A stretch of DNA of 64,000 nucleotides, taken from positions 497,692 through 561,691 of the forward strand of contig DCDR01000001.1 in the NCBI GenBank assembly GCA_002316545.1, read 5' to 3'. Positions 1 through 8,246 of the stretch are shown here, in pieces (position 1 is the stretch's first letter; each line of letters opens with the position of its first letter). The translations under genes and the position numbers were made by a program. The notes below the pieces were generated by a model, which ran no database searches, had not been told where the DNA came from, and saw only the letters and a list, made by a program, of their open reading frames with translations. The DNA comes from Candidatus Saccharibacteria bacterium UBA1050. Lineage in GTDB: Bacteria > Patescibacteriota > Saccharimonadia > Saccharimonadales > Saccharimonadaceae.

Positions 1-594
1 CTTGAGCCAGCGAGTTTCGTAGGTTGTCAGTATTTTGTAATCATCTGCAAGGTCAGATTCATGCAAATCAAAAGAAAGCTCATCGATATGCCATTTTGAT
101 GTAACTAACTGCTCGAGGCTCCAGGTAAAGAAACTGAGGTTGTCGTGCTTTAGGTAGAATGTGCCATTCTTTTTTAGTACCTGTGCGTACTTGTCTAAAA
201 AATACGCATGACACATGCGGCGGCGTTCTGAACGTTTTTTCGGAAATGGGTCGGGAAATGTAAGCCAAAGCTCGCTGGCTGAATGAGCTGGGAATAACTC
301 GGTAATTTGATCTGCGCGGGCACGAATAAATACGATATTTTCTAGGCCACGCGCTGCTGCTTCGTAGGCACCTTTTTGTAACCGATCCGCTTTTACATCG
401 ATAGCAACATAGGTTTTTTCAGGATGACGTGTAGCGAGCTCCACACTAAACAAGCCAGTGCCGGCGCCGAGTTCAATCACATCGACTGCACGCTTTTTCC
501 ATTCATCAAACTCAAAACAAATTGGCGAATTAAAAAATTTCGCGAACTTATATTTTTTGCGTTTTCGGGTGATTATATAGTCATTTGGATTCAT
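1..594 (-). CDS. trmB: tRNA (guanine-N7-)-methyltransferase, 3' end beyond window
   Basis: Methylates G46 in the variable loop of tRNA using S-adenosylmethionine. I translated 198 residues from ATG at 594 to the window edge. It starts MNPNDYIITRKRKKYKF, carries an SAM-binding loop (LGAGTGLFSVELA) and the family signature FPDPFPKKRSERRR, followed by the C-terminal region TTYETRW. TrmB proteins are about 200-230 residues, so only the last few residues are missing. The upstream region is shared with the divergent mscS-like gene at 641. I see no close -10 box before this start, so it probably has a short leader. The assignment rests on motifs and length. Confidence 0.9.
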   Translation of the reverse strand, partial: MNPNDYIITRKRKKYKFAKFFNSPICFEFDEWKKRAVDVIELGAGTGLFSVELATRHPEKTYVAIDVKADRLQKGAYEAAARGLENIVFIRARADQITELFPAHSASELWLTFPDPFPKKRSERRRMCHAYFLDKYAQVLKKNGTFYLKHDNLSFFTWSLEQLVTSKWHIDELSFDLHESDLADDYKILTTYETRWLK

Positions 595-627
595 AGTATC
601 TCTCGGGGTTATCTCAAGTTCACGTGC

Positions 628-633
628 TATACT
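628..633 (+). promoter_or_regulatory. extended -10 promoter of mscS-like gene (leaderless)
   Basis: TGCTATACT (TATACT at 628-633) lies 7 bases before the ATG at 641. Transcription would start at or one base before the start codon. One of a recurring set in this window. Confidence 0.6.
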
Positions 634-640
634 ACCACAT

Positions 641-1528
641 ATGGACATCACACAAAATCAATACATTATAAACGGACTTCAAAACTGGCTGGCAGATTAT
701 TGGATTGAGCTGCTGACAATTTTAATAGGCGCATTACTTGCCTACTTTGTAGGAACTCGGCTGGTAACGATTGCGATTCGACGAATTGTAAAGGGCGGAA
801 AGCACCGCGAATGGCACAAGAAAGACATCGAAAAGCGGCAAAAAACACTGGTAGATTTATTTATTAATATTTGGCGGATGCTTATATTCTTTACCGTACT
901 GTATGCACTTGCGAAGTTGTTCGTGCCGAACATTAGCGAAACGCTGGCGCCGCTATTTGCCAGTGCCGGAATTATAGGAATCGCACTGGGTTTTGGAGCG
1001 CAATCACTAATAAAAGATTTTTTGAGCGGTATATTTATTATTTCAGAGAATCAGTATCGCGTGGGCGATGTAGTAGAGATTGAGGGTTTTAGCGGAACGG
1101 TAGAGCGTATTGGTAGCCGCTCGACAGTGCTTCGAGACGTCGAAGGCCAAGTGCATTACTTTCCGAATGGCATGGTACAGCACGTAATAAACAAGACGAT
1201 GGGCTATAGCATGGCGCGTTTTACAGTAGCAGTTCACCCTGATGCCAATATAGATACAGTGAGCGACATTATAGATACGCTGGGCCTCGCGCTGAGCGAA
1301 GAAGATGCCTGGAAAGATAAGATTTTAAAGGCGCCATCTTTTGTGTCGATTGGTGAGATTACTGGATCTTCTGTAGAAGTGATTGTTGCTGGTAAAACTC
1401 AGCCGTCTGATCAGTGGAGCGTTGTAGCAGAGATGCGTAAGCGATTGCTTGAAGAGTTCGAAACAAAAGGTATTAAGCTAGCCACCGTCCCTGTGCAAGC
1501 CGGAGCTTCTAGCCGCAAACGACGCTAA
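641..1528 (+). CDS. small-conductance mechanosensitive channel (MscS family)
   Basis: A 295-residue inner-membrane channel that opens under membrane tension to release solutes. Hydrophobic segments lie near residues 20-42, 75-95 and 100-125. The pore-lining helix and beta domain carry the family signature: GIALGFGAQSLIKDFLSGIFI, then RVGDVVEIEGFSGTVE and the FPNG turn. A basic tail (SSRKRR) ends the protein. The short N-terminus with few helices matches the core MscS architecture. The gene stands alone, divergent from trmB and convergent with the pair at 1525-2420, which its stop codon overlaps by 4 bases. The start at 641 is supported by the -10 element just upstream. Confidence 0.9.
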   Translation: MDITQNQYIINGLQNWLADYWIELLTILIGALLAYFVGTRLVTIAIRRIVKGGKHREWHKKDIEKRQKTLVDLFINIWRMLIFFTVLYALAKLFVPNISETLAPLFASAGIIGIALGFGAQSLIKDFLSGIFIISENQYRVGDVVEIEGFSGTVERIGSRSTVLRDVEGQVHYFPNGMVQHVINKTMGYSMARFTVAVHPDANIDTVSDIIDTLGLALSEEDAWKDKILKAPSFVSIGEITGSSVEVIVAGKTQPSDQWSVVAEMRKRLLEEFETKGIKLATVPVQAGASSRKRR

Positions 1529-1896
1529 AGTCGCAAGGATTCGTCGCTGAGAACGTCGCCTGAAAATGCGTCAATAGATTGAGCTTCTTGCTGTTTTTCG
1601 CTGTAGAGTTCGTCGAAAACACTGAGTGATTTTTTGTTAATCTCGCCTTCTGGGCTGAAACCTTCAAAGTTTGACTTTGTGCGTTCGGCCTCTTTTCGTG
1701 CTTGATCGTAACCTGGGCGACTTAAGTCTAGCTGGATTGCGCCACTGGTACGGTAGAGACTAAGCGCAACGTATACGAAAAATAATGAGAGTACAATAAC
1801 GCCTGCAATCATTGAAGTAAATTGATGGTTGCGTATGTGTCGCACTGGCGCGAACTCTTGCGACTCAGACTTTACTTCAGTTTCTGGCTCGTTCAT
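1525..1896 (-). CDS. hypothetical single-pass membrane protein
   Basis: A 123-residue protein I do not recognise. An acidic/polar N-terminus (MNEPETEVKSESQEF) precedes one hydrophobic helix at about residues 29-50 (MIAGVIVLSLFFVYVALSLY), then a charged region rich in K, E and D that is likely extracellular or periplasm-like. It overlaps the end of the upstream gene by 4 bases (ATGA), so the two are translationally coupled and probably act together. No catalytic motif is visible. Confidence 0.6.
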   Translation of the reverse strand: MNEPETEVKSESQEFAPVRHIRNHQFTSMIAGVIVLSLFFVYVALSLYRTSGAIQLDLSRPGYDQARKEAERTKSNFEGFSPEGEINKKSLSVFDELYSEKQQEAQSIDAFSGDVLSDESLRL

Positions 1897-2420
1897 GATT
1901 GTTCCTCACTAAGGAATTCAGCGCGAAAGCTATCGAACTCTTTTTTATATTCACCAATAAGACGAACCAGTTCTTTATTGCTAACACTCAGTTCGTCGCG
2001 CTTTTCACGAGTATCGAGCAGCGCATTGTAGAACGCGACTGGCTCTTTGGTACAATTTATCGATAAAAGCTCCGTTAGTGATTCGTCATAGGCAATGTAA
2101 TCTTTGAAAAATCGACCGTAGGCATCGTTGTATGCTACTGTAATTTTCGTTAGCTTACTAGCGTCGAGGTCATTGCTACTAATGCGCGCATTTAGCGGAG
2201 ACATCAGCTTGTCACCAATGCTTCGGTATAAATTGCCTCGGTTGTTGCGAAGAGACGTATCTGTTTGGTGCAGACGGTTTAGCGATGCTTGGTTTTCAAC
2301 GCAGTTTGTTTTGATACGACCTACTCGCTCGGGCGTTACAATCACAGCAGCATTCGCTTGCCACGCAAAACTCACGGCAACGATAGCAGCGATGCTAGAA
2401 ACTACAAGAATTTTCTTCAC
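1893..2420 (-). CDS. hypothetical secreted coiled-coil-like protein
   Basis: A 175-residue protein with a clear signal peptide (hydrophobic residues 4-20, likely cleavage after QANA). The mature part is polar, mostly helical by composition, with two cysteines (in KTNCVENQ and SINCTKEP) that could form a disulfide. I know no function for it. The start is GTG at 2420: a CATACT -10 box at 2427-2432 sits exactly 6 bases upstream, so the message is probably leaderless. First gene of a two-gene operon with the membrane protein at 1525-1896. Confidence 0.65.
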   Translation of the reverse strand: MKKILVVSSIAAIVAVSFAWQANAAVIVTPERVGRIKTNCVENQASLNRLHQTDTSLRNNRGNLYRSIGDKLMSPLNARISSNDLDASKLTKITVAYNDAYGRFFKDYIAYDESLTELLSINCTKEPVAFYNALLDTREKRDELSVSNKELVRLIGEYKKEFDSFRAEFLSEEQS

Positions 2421-2440
2421 CTCATTAGTATGAAGTGAAA

Positions 2441-3238
2441 CTACGCTTTGGTCAAATAGTATGAGGCACCTTTTTTAGTAATAATACTATCGCGAAGCAG
2501 CCCTTCGAAGGCTTGACTGGTACGGTCCGCACCAAATAGTTTTTCGATAGATTCATAGCTGAGCGTTTTATCACTTACTAGAACTCTTACTATATGCCCA
2601 CGAACCTCACGCACGCTGCCGTTTAATGGTGACTGTTTTTTATACTGCTTGCTGCTTGATATATTACGCACGCCATTTGCTTTTAGCCAAGAGCCGTAGT
2701 CCATTAGGCTCCAATAAAACTCACGTGGATGTTCGTGGCGTATCGTTTCGGCTAATTTTTCTAGAATTTCTTTGTCTTCAACATCAACCCTGTCATTAAA
2801 AAAATGATGAATATATACCGTGCGAATGTTGGTTTCGATAAAAATGCTTGGCTGGTTAAAACTATAGGCCAGTATTGCGCCTGCCGTATTCTCACCTACA
2901 CCCGGTAACGCTATTAGACCTTTTTCGTCTGTTGGAAATTCGCCTAGTTCCACGATCTTTTTTGCTGCCTCGTGCAAGAATTTGGCTCGGCGGTTGTAAC
3001 CCAGGCCTTGCCAGCTCTTCAGCACATCCGCAAGGCCGGCGTTTGCAAGCGTTTTTTCATCGGGAAATGCTGTAATGAAATCGAGAAATTTTGGAATAAC
3101 GCGCGACACTTGCGTTTGCTGTAGCATTAGCTCACTCACCAACACGTAGTACGGCCTGGTGTCTTCACGCCATGGCATGTTGCGATAGAGCTGTATGCCT
3201 TTTTGTGTAAGCAATTCTGAAAATTCTTGATTTGTCAC
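2441..3238 (-). CDS. MutY/EndoIII-like HhH-GPD adenine glycosylase lacking the Fe-S cluster
   Basis: Base-excision repair glycosylase, 265 residues. The MutY motif ELMLQQTQV (catalytic Glu region), the helix-hairpin-helix LPGVGENTAGAI and the following GPD segment are all present. Two departures stand out. The catalytic Asp of the GPD motif is Glu here (FIETNIRTV), and the four-cysteine Fe-S loop after the HhH region is absent (NGVRNISSSKQYKKQ has no Cys). The MutY C-terminal NUDIX-like domain is also absent; a short region of about 60 residues ends the protein. I place the start at GTG 3238, because a palindromic -10 (3246-3253) lies 7 bases upstream; a longer open frame to 3283 would run through that promoter. 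Confidence 0.75.
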   Translation of the reverse strand: MTNQEFSELLTQKGIQLYRNMPWREDTRPYYVLVSELMLQQTQVSRVIPKFLDFITAFPDEKTLANAGLADVLKSWQGLGYNRRAKFLHEAAKKIVELGEFPTDEKGLIALPGVGENTAGAILAYSFNQPSIFIETNIRTVYIHHFFNDRVDVEDKEILEKLAETIRHEHPREFYWSLMDYGSWLKANGVRNISSSKQYKKQSPLNGSVREVRGHIVRVLVSDKTLSYESIEKLFGADRTSQAFEGLLRDSIITKKGASYYLTKA

Positions 3239-3245
3239 TTGCTCT

Positions 3246-3253
3246 ATTATAAT
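3246..3253. promoter_or_regulatory. shared palindromic -10 for divergent leaderless genes
   Basis: ATTATAAT is its own reverse complement and so offers TATAAT on both strands. The MutY-like GTG (3238) is 7 bases away on the minus strand, and the MBL-fold ATG (3260) is 6 bases away on the plus strand. Confidence 0.65.
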
Positions 3254-3259
3254 AAACCT

Positions 3260-3895
3260 ATGAAGCTGACAAAGTACGAACACGCCTGTTTTACGATAGA
3301 AAAAGAAGGTAAGCTAATAGTTGTTGACCCAGGAAATCTAACTACTGATCTCCCGTTACTTGATAATGTTATCGGTATTGTCGTCACACACGAGCATCAA
3401 GACCATTTCGACATTAAAAATATTCAGCAACTAGTCAGCAACAATCCTGGCGTGATTGTCGTGAGTCATACTGGAATTATTGAAAAGATTAAACTTACCC
3501 CTTCGAAATCTGTGGAAGCTGGTGATTCGCTAGAGTTAGGACCTTTTGTGCTTGAATTCTTTGGTGGAGAACATCAAAAACCCTTTGAGGATTCTCCTGT
3601 CATGAAAAATCTTGGAGTACTTATAGATGAAAAGGTGTACCACTCTGGTGATTCGTTTGTATCGCCCTCAAAACAAGTGCAGGTTCTATTGTTACCAGTG
3701 AGTGGATCATGGATGAAAGCAAGTATGGCACGTGACTATCTGTACAAGATAAAGCCCTCAATCGCGATTCCAACTCACGATGCAATATTGTCTGAGGTGG
3801 GCAAAGAGCAAGTAGATAAGTATTGGCCTCTCCACTGTGACAATATTGGTACTACTTATGTGCGTCCTAATGGTTCAATCGATATAGATGGATAA
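3260..3895 (+). CDS. MBL-fold metal-dependent hydrolase
   Basis: A 211-residue metallo-beta-lactamase-fold protein similar in layout to the UPF0173/UlaG-like group. The metal-binding motif is HEHQDH (residues 46-51), followed by the later HSGDSF and PTHDAI segments that complete such sites. The substrate is unknown. The start is the ATG at 3260 (MKLTKYEHACF), not the upstream in-frame ATG at 3227, because the -10 box lies between them. It overlaps the next gene (AlkA-like) by 8 bases, so the two are co-expressed, and it shares its promoter with the MutY-like gene. This suggests a repair-related role, but that is inference. Confidence 0.8.
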   Translation: MKLTKYEHACFTIEKEGKLIVVDPGNLTTDLPLLDNVIGIVVTHEHQDHFDIKNIQQLVSNNPGVIVVSHTGIIEKIKLTPSKSVEAGDSLELGPFVLEFFGGEHQKPFEDSPVMKNLGVLIDEKVYHSGDSFVSPSKQVQVLLLPVSGSWMKASMARDYLYKIKPSIAIPTHDAILSEVGKEQVDKYWPLHCDNIGTTYVRPNGSIDIDG

Positions 3896-4502
3896 GCCCC
3901 TCTCTCATTTGAAACAAAAAGATGATAAGCTCTCAAAACTTATTACCACCTACGCCGTCCCATCGTTTAAAAGACATACAAATTATTATCATGAGCTGGT
4001 AGATAGTATTATCTCGCAGCAGCTAAGCGTAAAAGCAGCAGCGACGATTGCTGGTAGGTTTAAAGATTTATTCGGCGGTAACTACCCATCGCCAGAGGAA
4101 ATTCTACAAAATGATATTGAGGAACTTCGTAGCGTGGGGTTGAGCCGACCAAAGGCTGGCTACATACAAGATCTGGCACGACACGTGCTAGACGGCACTG
4201 TGAAATTTGATGAACTTGATAAACTGTCGAACCAAGAAATTATTGACGAACTAACAAAAGTAAAAGGCATTGGTGAGTGGACTGTGCATATGTTTTTGAT
4301 GTTTTGCATGGGCAGACTCGACGTGCTTGCATACGGTGATTTAGGCATTCGAAATGGCTTGACTAAACTATATGAGCTAGACCACACGGCAACACCAGAT
4401 GATGTGAAACATATCGCGAAGAAAAATAATTGGCACCCTTACGAATCGGTAGCGTGCTGGTATATTTGGCAAAGCCTCGACAACACGCCTACTACTTTGT
4501 AG
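3888..4502 (+). CDS. AlkA-like DNA-3-methyladenine glycosylase
   Basis: A 204-residue HhH-GPD glycosylase that removes alkylated bases. Visible features are the helix-hairpin-helix VKGIGEWTVHMFLMF and the catalytic Asp in AYGDLGIRNGL. The region IISQQLSVKAAATIAGRF is typical of the compact AlkA/Mag1-like group. The long N-terminal domain of E. coli AlkA is absent. The start codon lies inside the end of the MBL-fold gene, so translation is coupled. It converges with the hydrolase gene at 4492 and the two coding ends overlap by 11 bases. Confidence 0.85.
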   Translation: MDKPLSHLKQKDDKLSKLITTYAVPSFKRHTNYYHELVDSIISQQLSVKAAATIAGRFKDLFGGNYPSPEEILQNDIEELRSVGLSRPKAGYIQDLARHVLDGTVKFDELDKLSNQEIIDELTKVKGIGEWTVHMFLMFCMGRLDVLAYGDLGIRNGLTKLYELDHTATPDDVKHIAKKNNWHPYESVACWYIWQSLDNTPTTL

Positions 4503-5055
4503 CGGTACGAATGATATGTGGTGCCAGAACTGTGAGACACAAGAAAATCGTAATAAAATGACCCGCTGTCCATAGCCTGTGATGGTTTGCTTTGGGAGTC
4601 TGGGAATGCTTAGGTGAAATAACTTCATCGAAGGCAGCGAAATAATTGTGCACGGGAGATTTAATTGAACCGGTACGCAACTGTGCAACTGCTTTGGGCA
4701 ATGCCTTCGCGCGAGCCTCGAAAGACGGACCAATATGAATATCACTATTGGCAACACCGCATACCGTAACTACCCCGTGAAGTTGAGGGTTTGTTTGTGC
4801 CACTAGCAGCGCGATAGCAGCGCCGCCACTCTCGCCGACTAAGCTAACGGTTTTACCATCTGCTACTGCTCGAGCGATGGCCGATTCAACTGCTTGTAGC
4901 TTCGGCTGCAAGTCTGACTCACTCGCCCAATTCATTGCAACATGCTCTGCTGAAACTCCATACCACTTCCACGTTTTCAGCGCTCTTACCCTAAACGTAT
5001 CGTACGAATCTCCGAGACCAGGGATGTAAATAATGTGATGCTTTACACTAGACAT
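4492..5055 (-). CDS. alpha/beta-hydrolase-fold protein
   Basis: A 187-residue probable hydrolase. It begins with a strand and oxyanion-type turn (IIYIPGLGDSYDTF) and has a nucleophile elbow VGESGGAA near residue 75. A late His occurs in TAGHF. The C-terminus is hydrophobic (ITIFLCLTVLAPHII) and could attach it to the membrane. It overlaps the preceding hydrolase gene by 8 bases and is the third gene of the aspS operon. The substrate is unknown. Confidence 0.65.
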   Translation of the reverse strand: MSSVKHHIIYIPGLGDSYDTFRVRALKTWKWYGVSAEHVAMNWASESDLQPKLQAVESAIARAVADGKTVSLVGESGGAAIALLVAQTNPQLHGVVTVCGVANSDIHIGPSFEARAKALPKAVAQLRTGSIKSPVHNYFAAFDEVISPKHSQTPKANHHRLWTAGHFITIFLCLTVLAPHIIRTATK

Positions 5056-5836
5056 GTCGCCGCAACCATTCGTCTATTGCCTGCATTACCTGAGATAGTT
5101 TGTCAGAATATTCCATACTGTCAGCATCACGATAACTATGCTGAAAACCAGGAAGTATCGTAAGTGTTTTATCGTCTGAAGCAATCGCGTTCATAAATAT
5201 TTCTTGATTCCTTGGAGGACATGGCTCATCAAACTCACCAACAATATTTAGCACTGGCATGGTGAGTTTATCTGCATGTGCAAGCACGTCGAACTTTTTC
5301 AAACTTTCGTTTACCTGCCAACCAATGCGAACCGACTTGCCCATAGATTGGCTTTCCACCTCTTGGTAACCAATGGCTTTCCAGTTATCGATTTCCTCAG
5401 CCGAACGAGTATTGACCCATAAATCATAGCTAATCGTCGGTGCCATAGGAAGTAGAAGTGAAACATCTTCAGGGTGATGCTCGGCATACCATGCTGTTGA
5501 TTGAGCCCCCATACTGTGGCCACATAATGCAAACGGTTGCGTAAACCATTCTTGGTCCTGTGCCCAGGCAATAACATCTTCTAGGTCGGCTATATAGCCA
5601 TCGTACGTGACGTCTTCAAGCTCACCTTCACTCTTATTCAACGAGTGAGTGGCGTCGAATCGGACAACGGTATAATCATTTGCCAAAAACGCATCAGTAA
5701 ATGCCTGAATATGCGGTTGTTGCATGCTGCCTTTTTGCCCATGCGCTATGAATACGAGTTTACCCTTCGCTTTCTGACCCTCAACAAGAATGGCAATTTT
5801 AAGGCCGTTTCTGTTGCTTATCTCGTACTCAGTCAT
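5048..5836 (-). CDS. alpha/beta hydrolase, serine aminopeptidase-like
   Basis: A 262-residue cytoplasmic hydrolase. The strand-turn VFIAHGQKGS, nucleophile elbow GHSMGA (Ser near residue 108), acid VGEFDEPCPP and catalytic His in GFQHSYRDA give a complete Ser-Asp-His triad in the expected order. It resembles small esterase/acylglycerol-lipase-like proteins; the true substrate cannot be read from sequence. It overlaps the end of aspS by 4 bases (ATGA) and the following hydrolase by 8, so all three are one transcription unit. Confidence 0.8.
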   Translation of the reverse strand: MTEYEISNRNGLKIAILVEGQKAKGKLVFIAHGQKGSMQQPHIQAFTDAFLANDYTVVRFDATHSLNKSEGELEDVTYDGYIADLEDVIAWAQDQEWFTQPFALCGHSMGAQSTAWYAEHHPEDVSLLLPMAPTISYDLWVNTRSAEEIDNWKAIGYQEVESQSMGKSVRIGWQVNESLKKFDVLAHADKLTMPVLNIVGEFDEPCPPRNQEIFMNAIASDDKTLTILPGFQHSYRDADSMEYSDKLSQVMQAIDEWLRRHV

Positions 5837-7137
5837 GGTGCTAAGCGGTTAATGTCACGCGGGAAGAGGGTGGCTTCTTTAATGTTGCCAAGTCCAATGG
5901 TTTTTTGTACCAAACGGTCGATGCCAAAGCCACAGCCACCGTGTTGTGGGAGGCCGTATTTAAATGCTTGCAAGTAATACTTGAAGCCGTCGGCAGTAAC
6001 ATCAAGCCCAGCGGCTGTCATTTGCTCAATCATTTTTTCGTAGTTGTTTTCACGCAGCGGCACTGTAGCGATTTCAAGTCCACGGAATAATAGGTCGGCC
6101 CACGCAACGGTATCTTCTTTGAACTTGTGATAAAACTTTCCGGCTTCTTTCGGAAAGTCGGTTGCGTACACAAGGTCACTTCCTAATTGTTTGCGTGCGT
6201 ATTCGGCAATCCAACGCTCTTCGTCTGGAATAAGGTCTTTCTCTTGGGTGGTGTCGGTACCAGTTGCCTTACTGTACATGTCGTGAATTTCGGCAACGGT
6301 AAACGCAGGTACTTCGTCGGCGAGCTTTAGCTCTGGTGCGTTCAAGGTCTTTAAGTCGGCCGCGTGTTGGTCGTACACTTTGGTTAGTACCGCTTTAGTC
6401 ATACCAGTTACCATGTCCATGACTTCTTGGTGGCTTTTTACAAAACCCATTTCGATATCAAGCATGGTAAGTTCGGTAAGGTGACGGGTTGTCGCGCTAG
6501 GCTCGGCTCGATAGCTATGCCCTATTTCGAACACACGTTCGAACACGCCAACCATAATTTGCTTGTAGAACTGTGGGCTTTGTGCCAACGTTGCGGTTTG
6601 ACCAAAATAGTCGAGTTTGAAAACTTCAGCACCGCCTTCGGTTGCACCTGCAAGTAGTTTCGGCGTGTCGATTTCAACAAATTCGTTTTGCTGTAGATAG
6701 TCGCGAATGTACCGCACTAAACTTGCTCGAATTTTAAATATTTTTTGTTCGTTGATATTACGGAGGTTTAGCACTCGATGCTCAAACAACGTGTCGAGAT
6801 TTTCAGACTTGTGCAAAATGGGCTTGTCGACTTCGATAGGCGGTTCATCGGTCACAGGCACCTGCACCTCAACCGTTACGTCATGAAGTTCTGCACCGCC
6901 CGGTGCACGCTCATCGGCAACCACTGTACCAGTGAGTGTAAGCACCGTACCAATTTGCAAACCGCGTAGTTTTTCAAGCTCGCCTTTGTTGTCGATAAGA
7001 CTCTGTGCCAAGCCACGTCGGTCACGAAGCGTAATAAAGTTTAAGCCGCCAAGTAGGCGCTTCTTATGCAACCAGCCTTCAAGCGAAACAGTTTCGCCCA
7101 CATGCTGAGATAGTTCATCGGTCATTGTTCGTGTCAT
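5833..7137 (-). CDS. aspS: aspartyl-tRNA synthetase, archaeal-type
   Basis: Class II synthetase that charges tRNA with aspartate, 434 residues. The N-terminal OB-fold anticodon-binding domain contains GWLHKKRLLGGLNFITLRDRRG. Motif 2 (GHSYRAEPSATTRHLTE) and motif 3 (GIDRLVQKTIGLGN, then EATLFPRDINRLAP) are intact. Bacterial AspRS is normally close to 590 residues with an inserted GAD domain; this protein has no such insert and ends like archaeal/eukaryotic AspRS. That form is often non-discriminating and may also charge tRNA-Asn, which a transamidosome would then amidate; no amidotransferase is in this window. A TAAAAT box at 7148-7153 lies 10 bases before ATG 7137. First gene of an operon with two hydrolases. 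Confidence 0.93.
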   Translation of the reverse strand: MTRTMTDELSQHVGETVSLEGWLHKKRLLGGLNFITLRDRRGLAQSLIDNKGELEKLRGLQIGTVLTLTGTVVADERAPGGAELHDVTVEVQVPVTDEPPIEVDKPILHKSENLDTLFEHRVLNLRNINEQKIFKIRASLVRYIRDYLQQNEFVEIDTPKLLAGATEGGAEVFKLDYFGQTATLAQSPQFYKQIMVGVFERVFEIGHSYRAEPSATTRHLTELTMLDIEMGFVKSHQEVMDMVTGMTKAVLTKVYDQHAADLKTLNAPELKLADEVPAFTVAEIHDMYSKATGTDTTQEKDLIPDEERWIAEYARKQLGSDLVYATDFPKEAGKFYHKFKEDTVAWADLLFRGLEIATVPLRENNYEKMIEQMTAAGLDVTADGFKYYLQAFKYGLPQHGGCGFGIDRLVQKTIGLGNIKEATLFPRDINRLAP

Positions 7138-7187
7138 AGTAGTGCCTATTTTACCATTTGCAGTGGCAGAAATATAGAGGTCGAACG

Positions 7188-8171
7188 CTATTCCGTGTGA
7201 GCAGCTACCGCACGTTTATCATCGTAATCCCCAAAGCTACCGTGCAAGCTTTTGCCTATTAAGGCTTCGAGTGTGTCGTGCAAGCTCAATATACCCACAA
7301 CTTCTTCGTTGCTATCAATAACGATAAGCAGGTGGCTATGCGTGCTCATGAACGCACTTAGCGCAACCGACAACGATTCGTTCTTGTGCACATAGAACAA
7401 CTTTTTACTCATAGCAGTTTCAACCATGGCGGTGTGTTTACGGGTTGTGTCGAGTGTTAAAACATCGCGTACCGAAAGAATGCCAACGATATGCGCGTTT
7501 TCATCCACTACCGGAAACTTGCTGTGCCCGCTCTTATGTAAATCATCTAGTACAAGTGGGCCCAGGATTTCTGTACGCTTGATTGTTTTTACGTTTGCAA
7601 TTGGCGTCATGCTGTCGTGAACACGCTTTGTAGTAAACTGAAGGCCTGCCTTAATACGTGTCTTCTCTTCCTCCGATAAAATTGCATCGGATGTATCAAC
7701 CAAATGTTCAAGTTCCCAGCGTGAAGTTATTCTGTGCTCTTGATGGTGATTCGAGCTTGAGCTAACCCACCATAACAGTTTTTTGTGAGAGAGTACGAAA
7801 TTAACAAGCGGGGCTTCATAGTTGTCATAAAACTTTTGCGCGGTTTTCTTGCACAATGGTATTCGAGTAAAAAGCTGCAATAGACAGTAAAACACTAGAG
7901 CAAATAAAACGCCCAAACCTGTGCCAAGCCAAGCAACTATGTTTGAGACAAATAGTACGCCAAGTATGCCAAGTAAAATTTGTTGTAGGCTGCGAATAAA
8001 ATGAAACGCCTTGTTGCGTCTTTCGTCGTTCGTAGCACGTGAATCACCATTGTCTGCACGACGACGTAGCTCGTAACTACTCAAGGTAGAGCGATGTGGC
8101 CGTATTGTACTTACTAGTACTATAGCTGTAGCAAATCCTATCGTTATGATGCCTAAAAGTATTGGTTGCAT
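7188..8171 (-). CDS. CBS-domain membrane protein, CNNM/CorC-like
   Basis: A 327-residue membrane protein. Two or three hydrophobic segments lie in the first 130 residues (LLGIITIGFATAIVLV; QILLGILGVLFVSNIVAWLG; VLFALVFYCLLQLF). The cytoplasmic part carries a tandem CBS pair (VKTIKRTEILGPLVLDDLHKSGHSKFPVVDE to GILSLHDTLEALIG). This resembles the CNNM/CorC proteins linked to magnesium or cobalt homeostasis, but the N-terminus is not a clear DUF21 domain. I choose ATG 8171 rather than the open frame to 8225, because TACAAT at 8178-8183 lies exactly 6 bases upstream. Divergent from the DsbA-like gene. Confidence 0.75.
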   Translation of the reverse strand: MQPILLGIITIGFATAIVLVSTIRPHRSTLSSYELRRRADNGDSRATNDERRNKAFHFIRSLQQILLGILGVLFVSNIVAWLGTGLGVLFALVFYCLLQLFTRIPLCKKTAQKFYDNYEAPLVNFVLSHKKLLWWVSSSSNHHQEHRITSRWELEHLVDTSDAILSEEEKTRIKAGLQFTTKRVHDSMTPIANVKTIKRTEILGPLVLDDLHKSGHSKFPVVDENAHIVGILSVRDVLTLDTTRKHTAMVETAMSKKLFYVHKNESLSVALSAFMSTHSHLLIVIDSNEEVVGILSLHDTLEALIGKSLHGSFGDYDDKRAVAAHTE

Positions 8172-8220
8172 AGTGCTATTGTACCGCAGATAAGACTTGT
8201 TGATAGAGAGCTTTATACCG

Positions 8221-8242
8221 TACAATAGATGTAATGAAGGAG
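8221..8242 (+). promoter_or_regulatory. -10 box and Shine-Dalgarno of dsbA-like gene
   Basis: TACAAT at 8221-8226 and AAGGAG at 8237-8242 precede ATG 8247. In contrast to most genes here, this one has a short leader with a canonical ribosome binding site. Confidence 0.55.
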
Positions 8243-8246
8243 AATT

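Noticed and set aside
3239..3283. Longer N-terminus of the MutY-like protein
   Set aside because: It would be encoded across the -10 box and inside the divergent gene, and adds no conserved residues.
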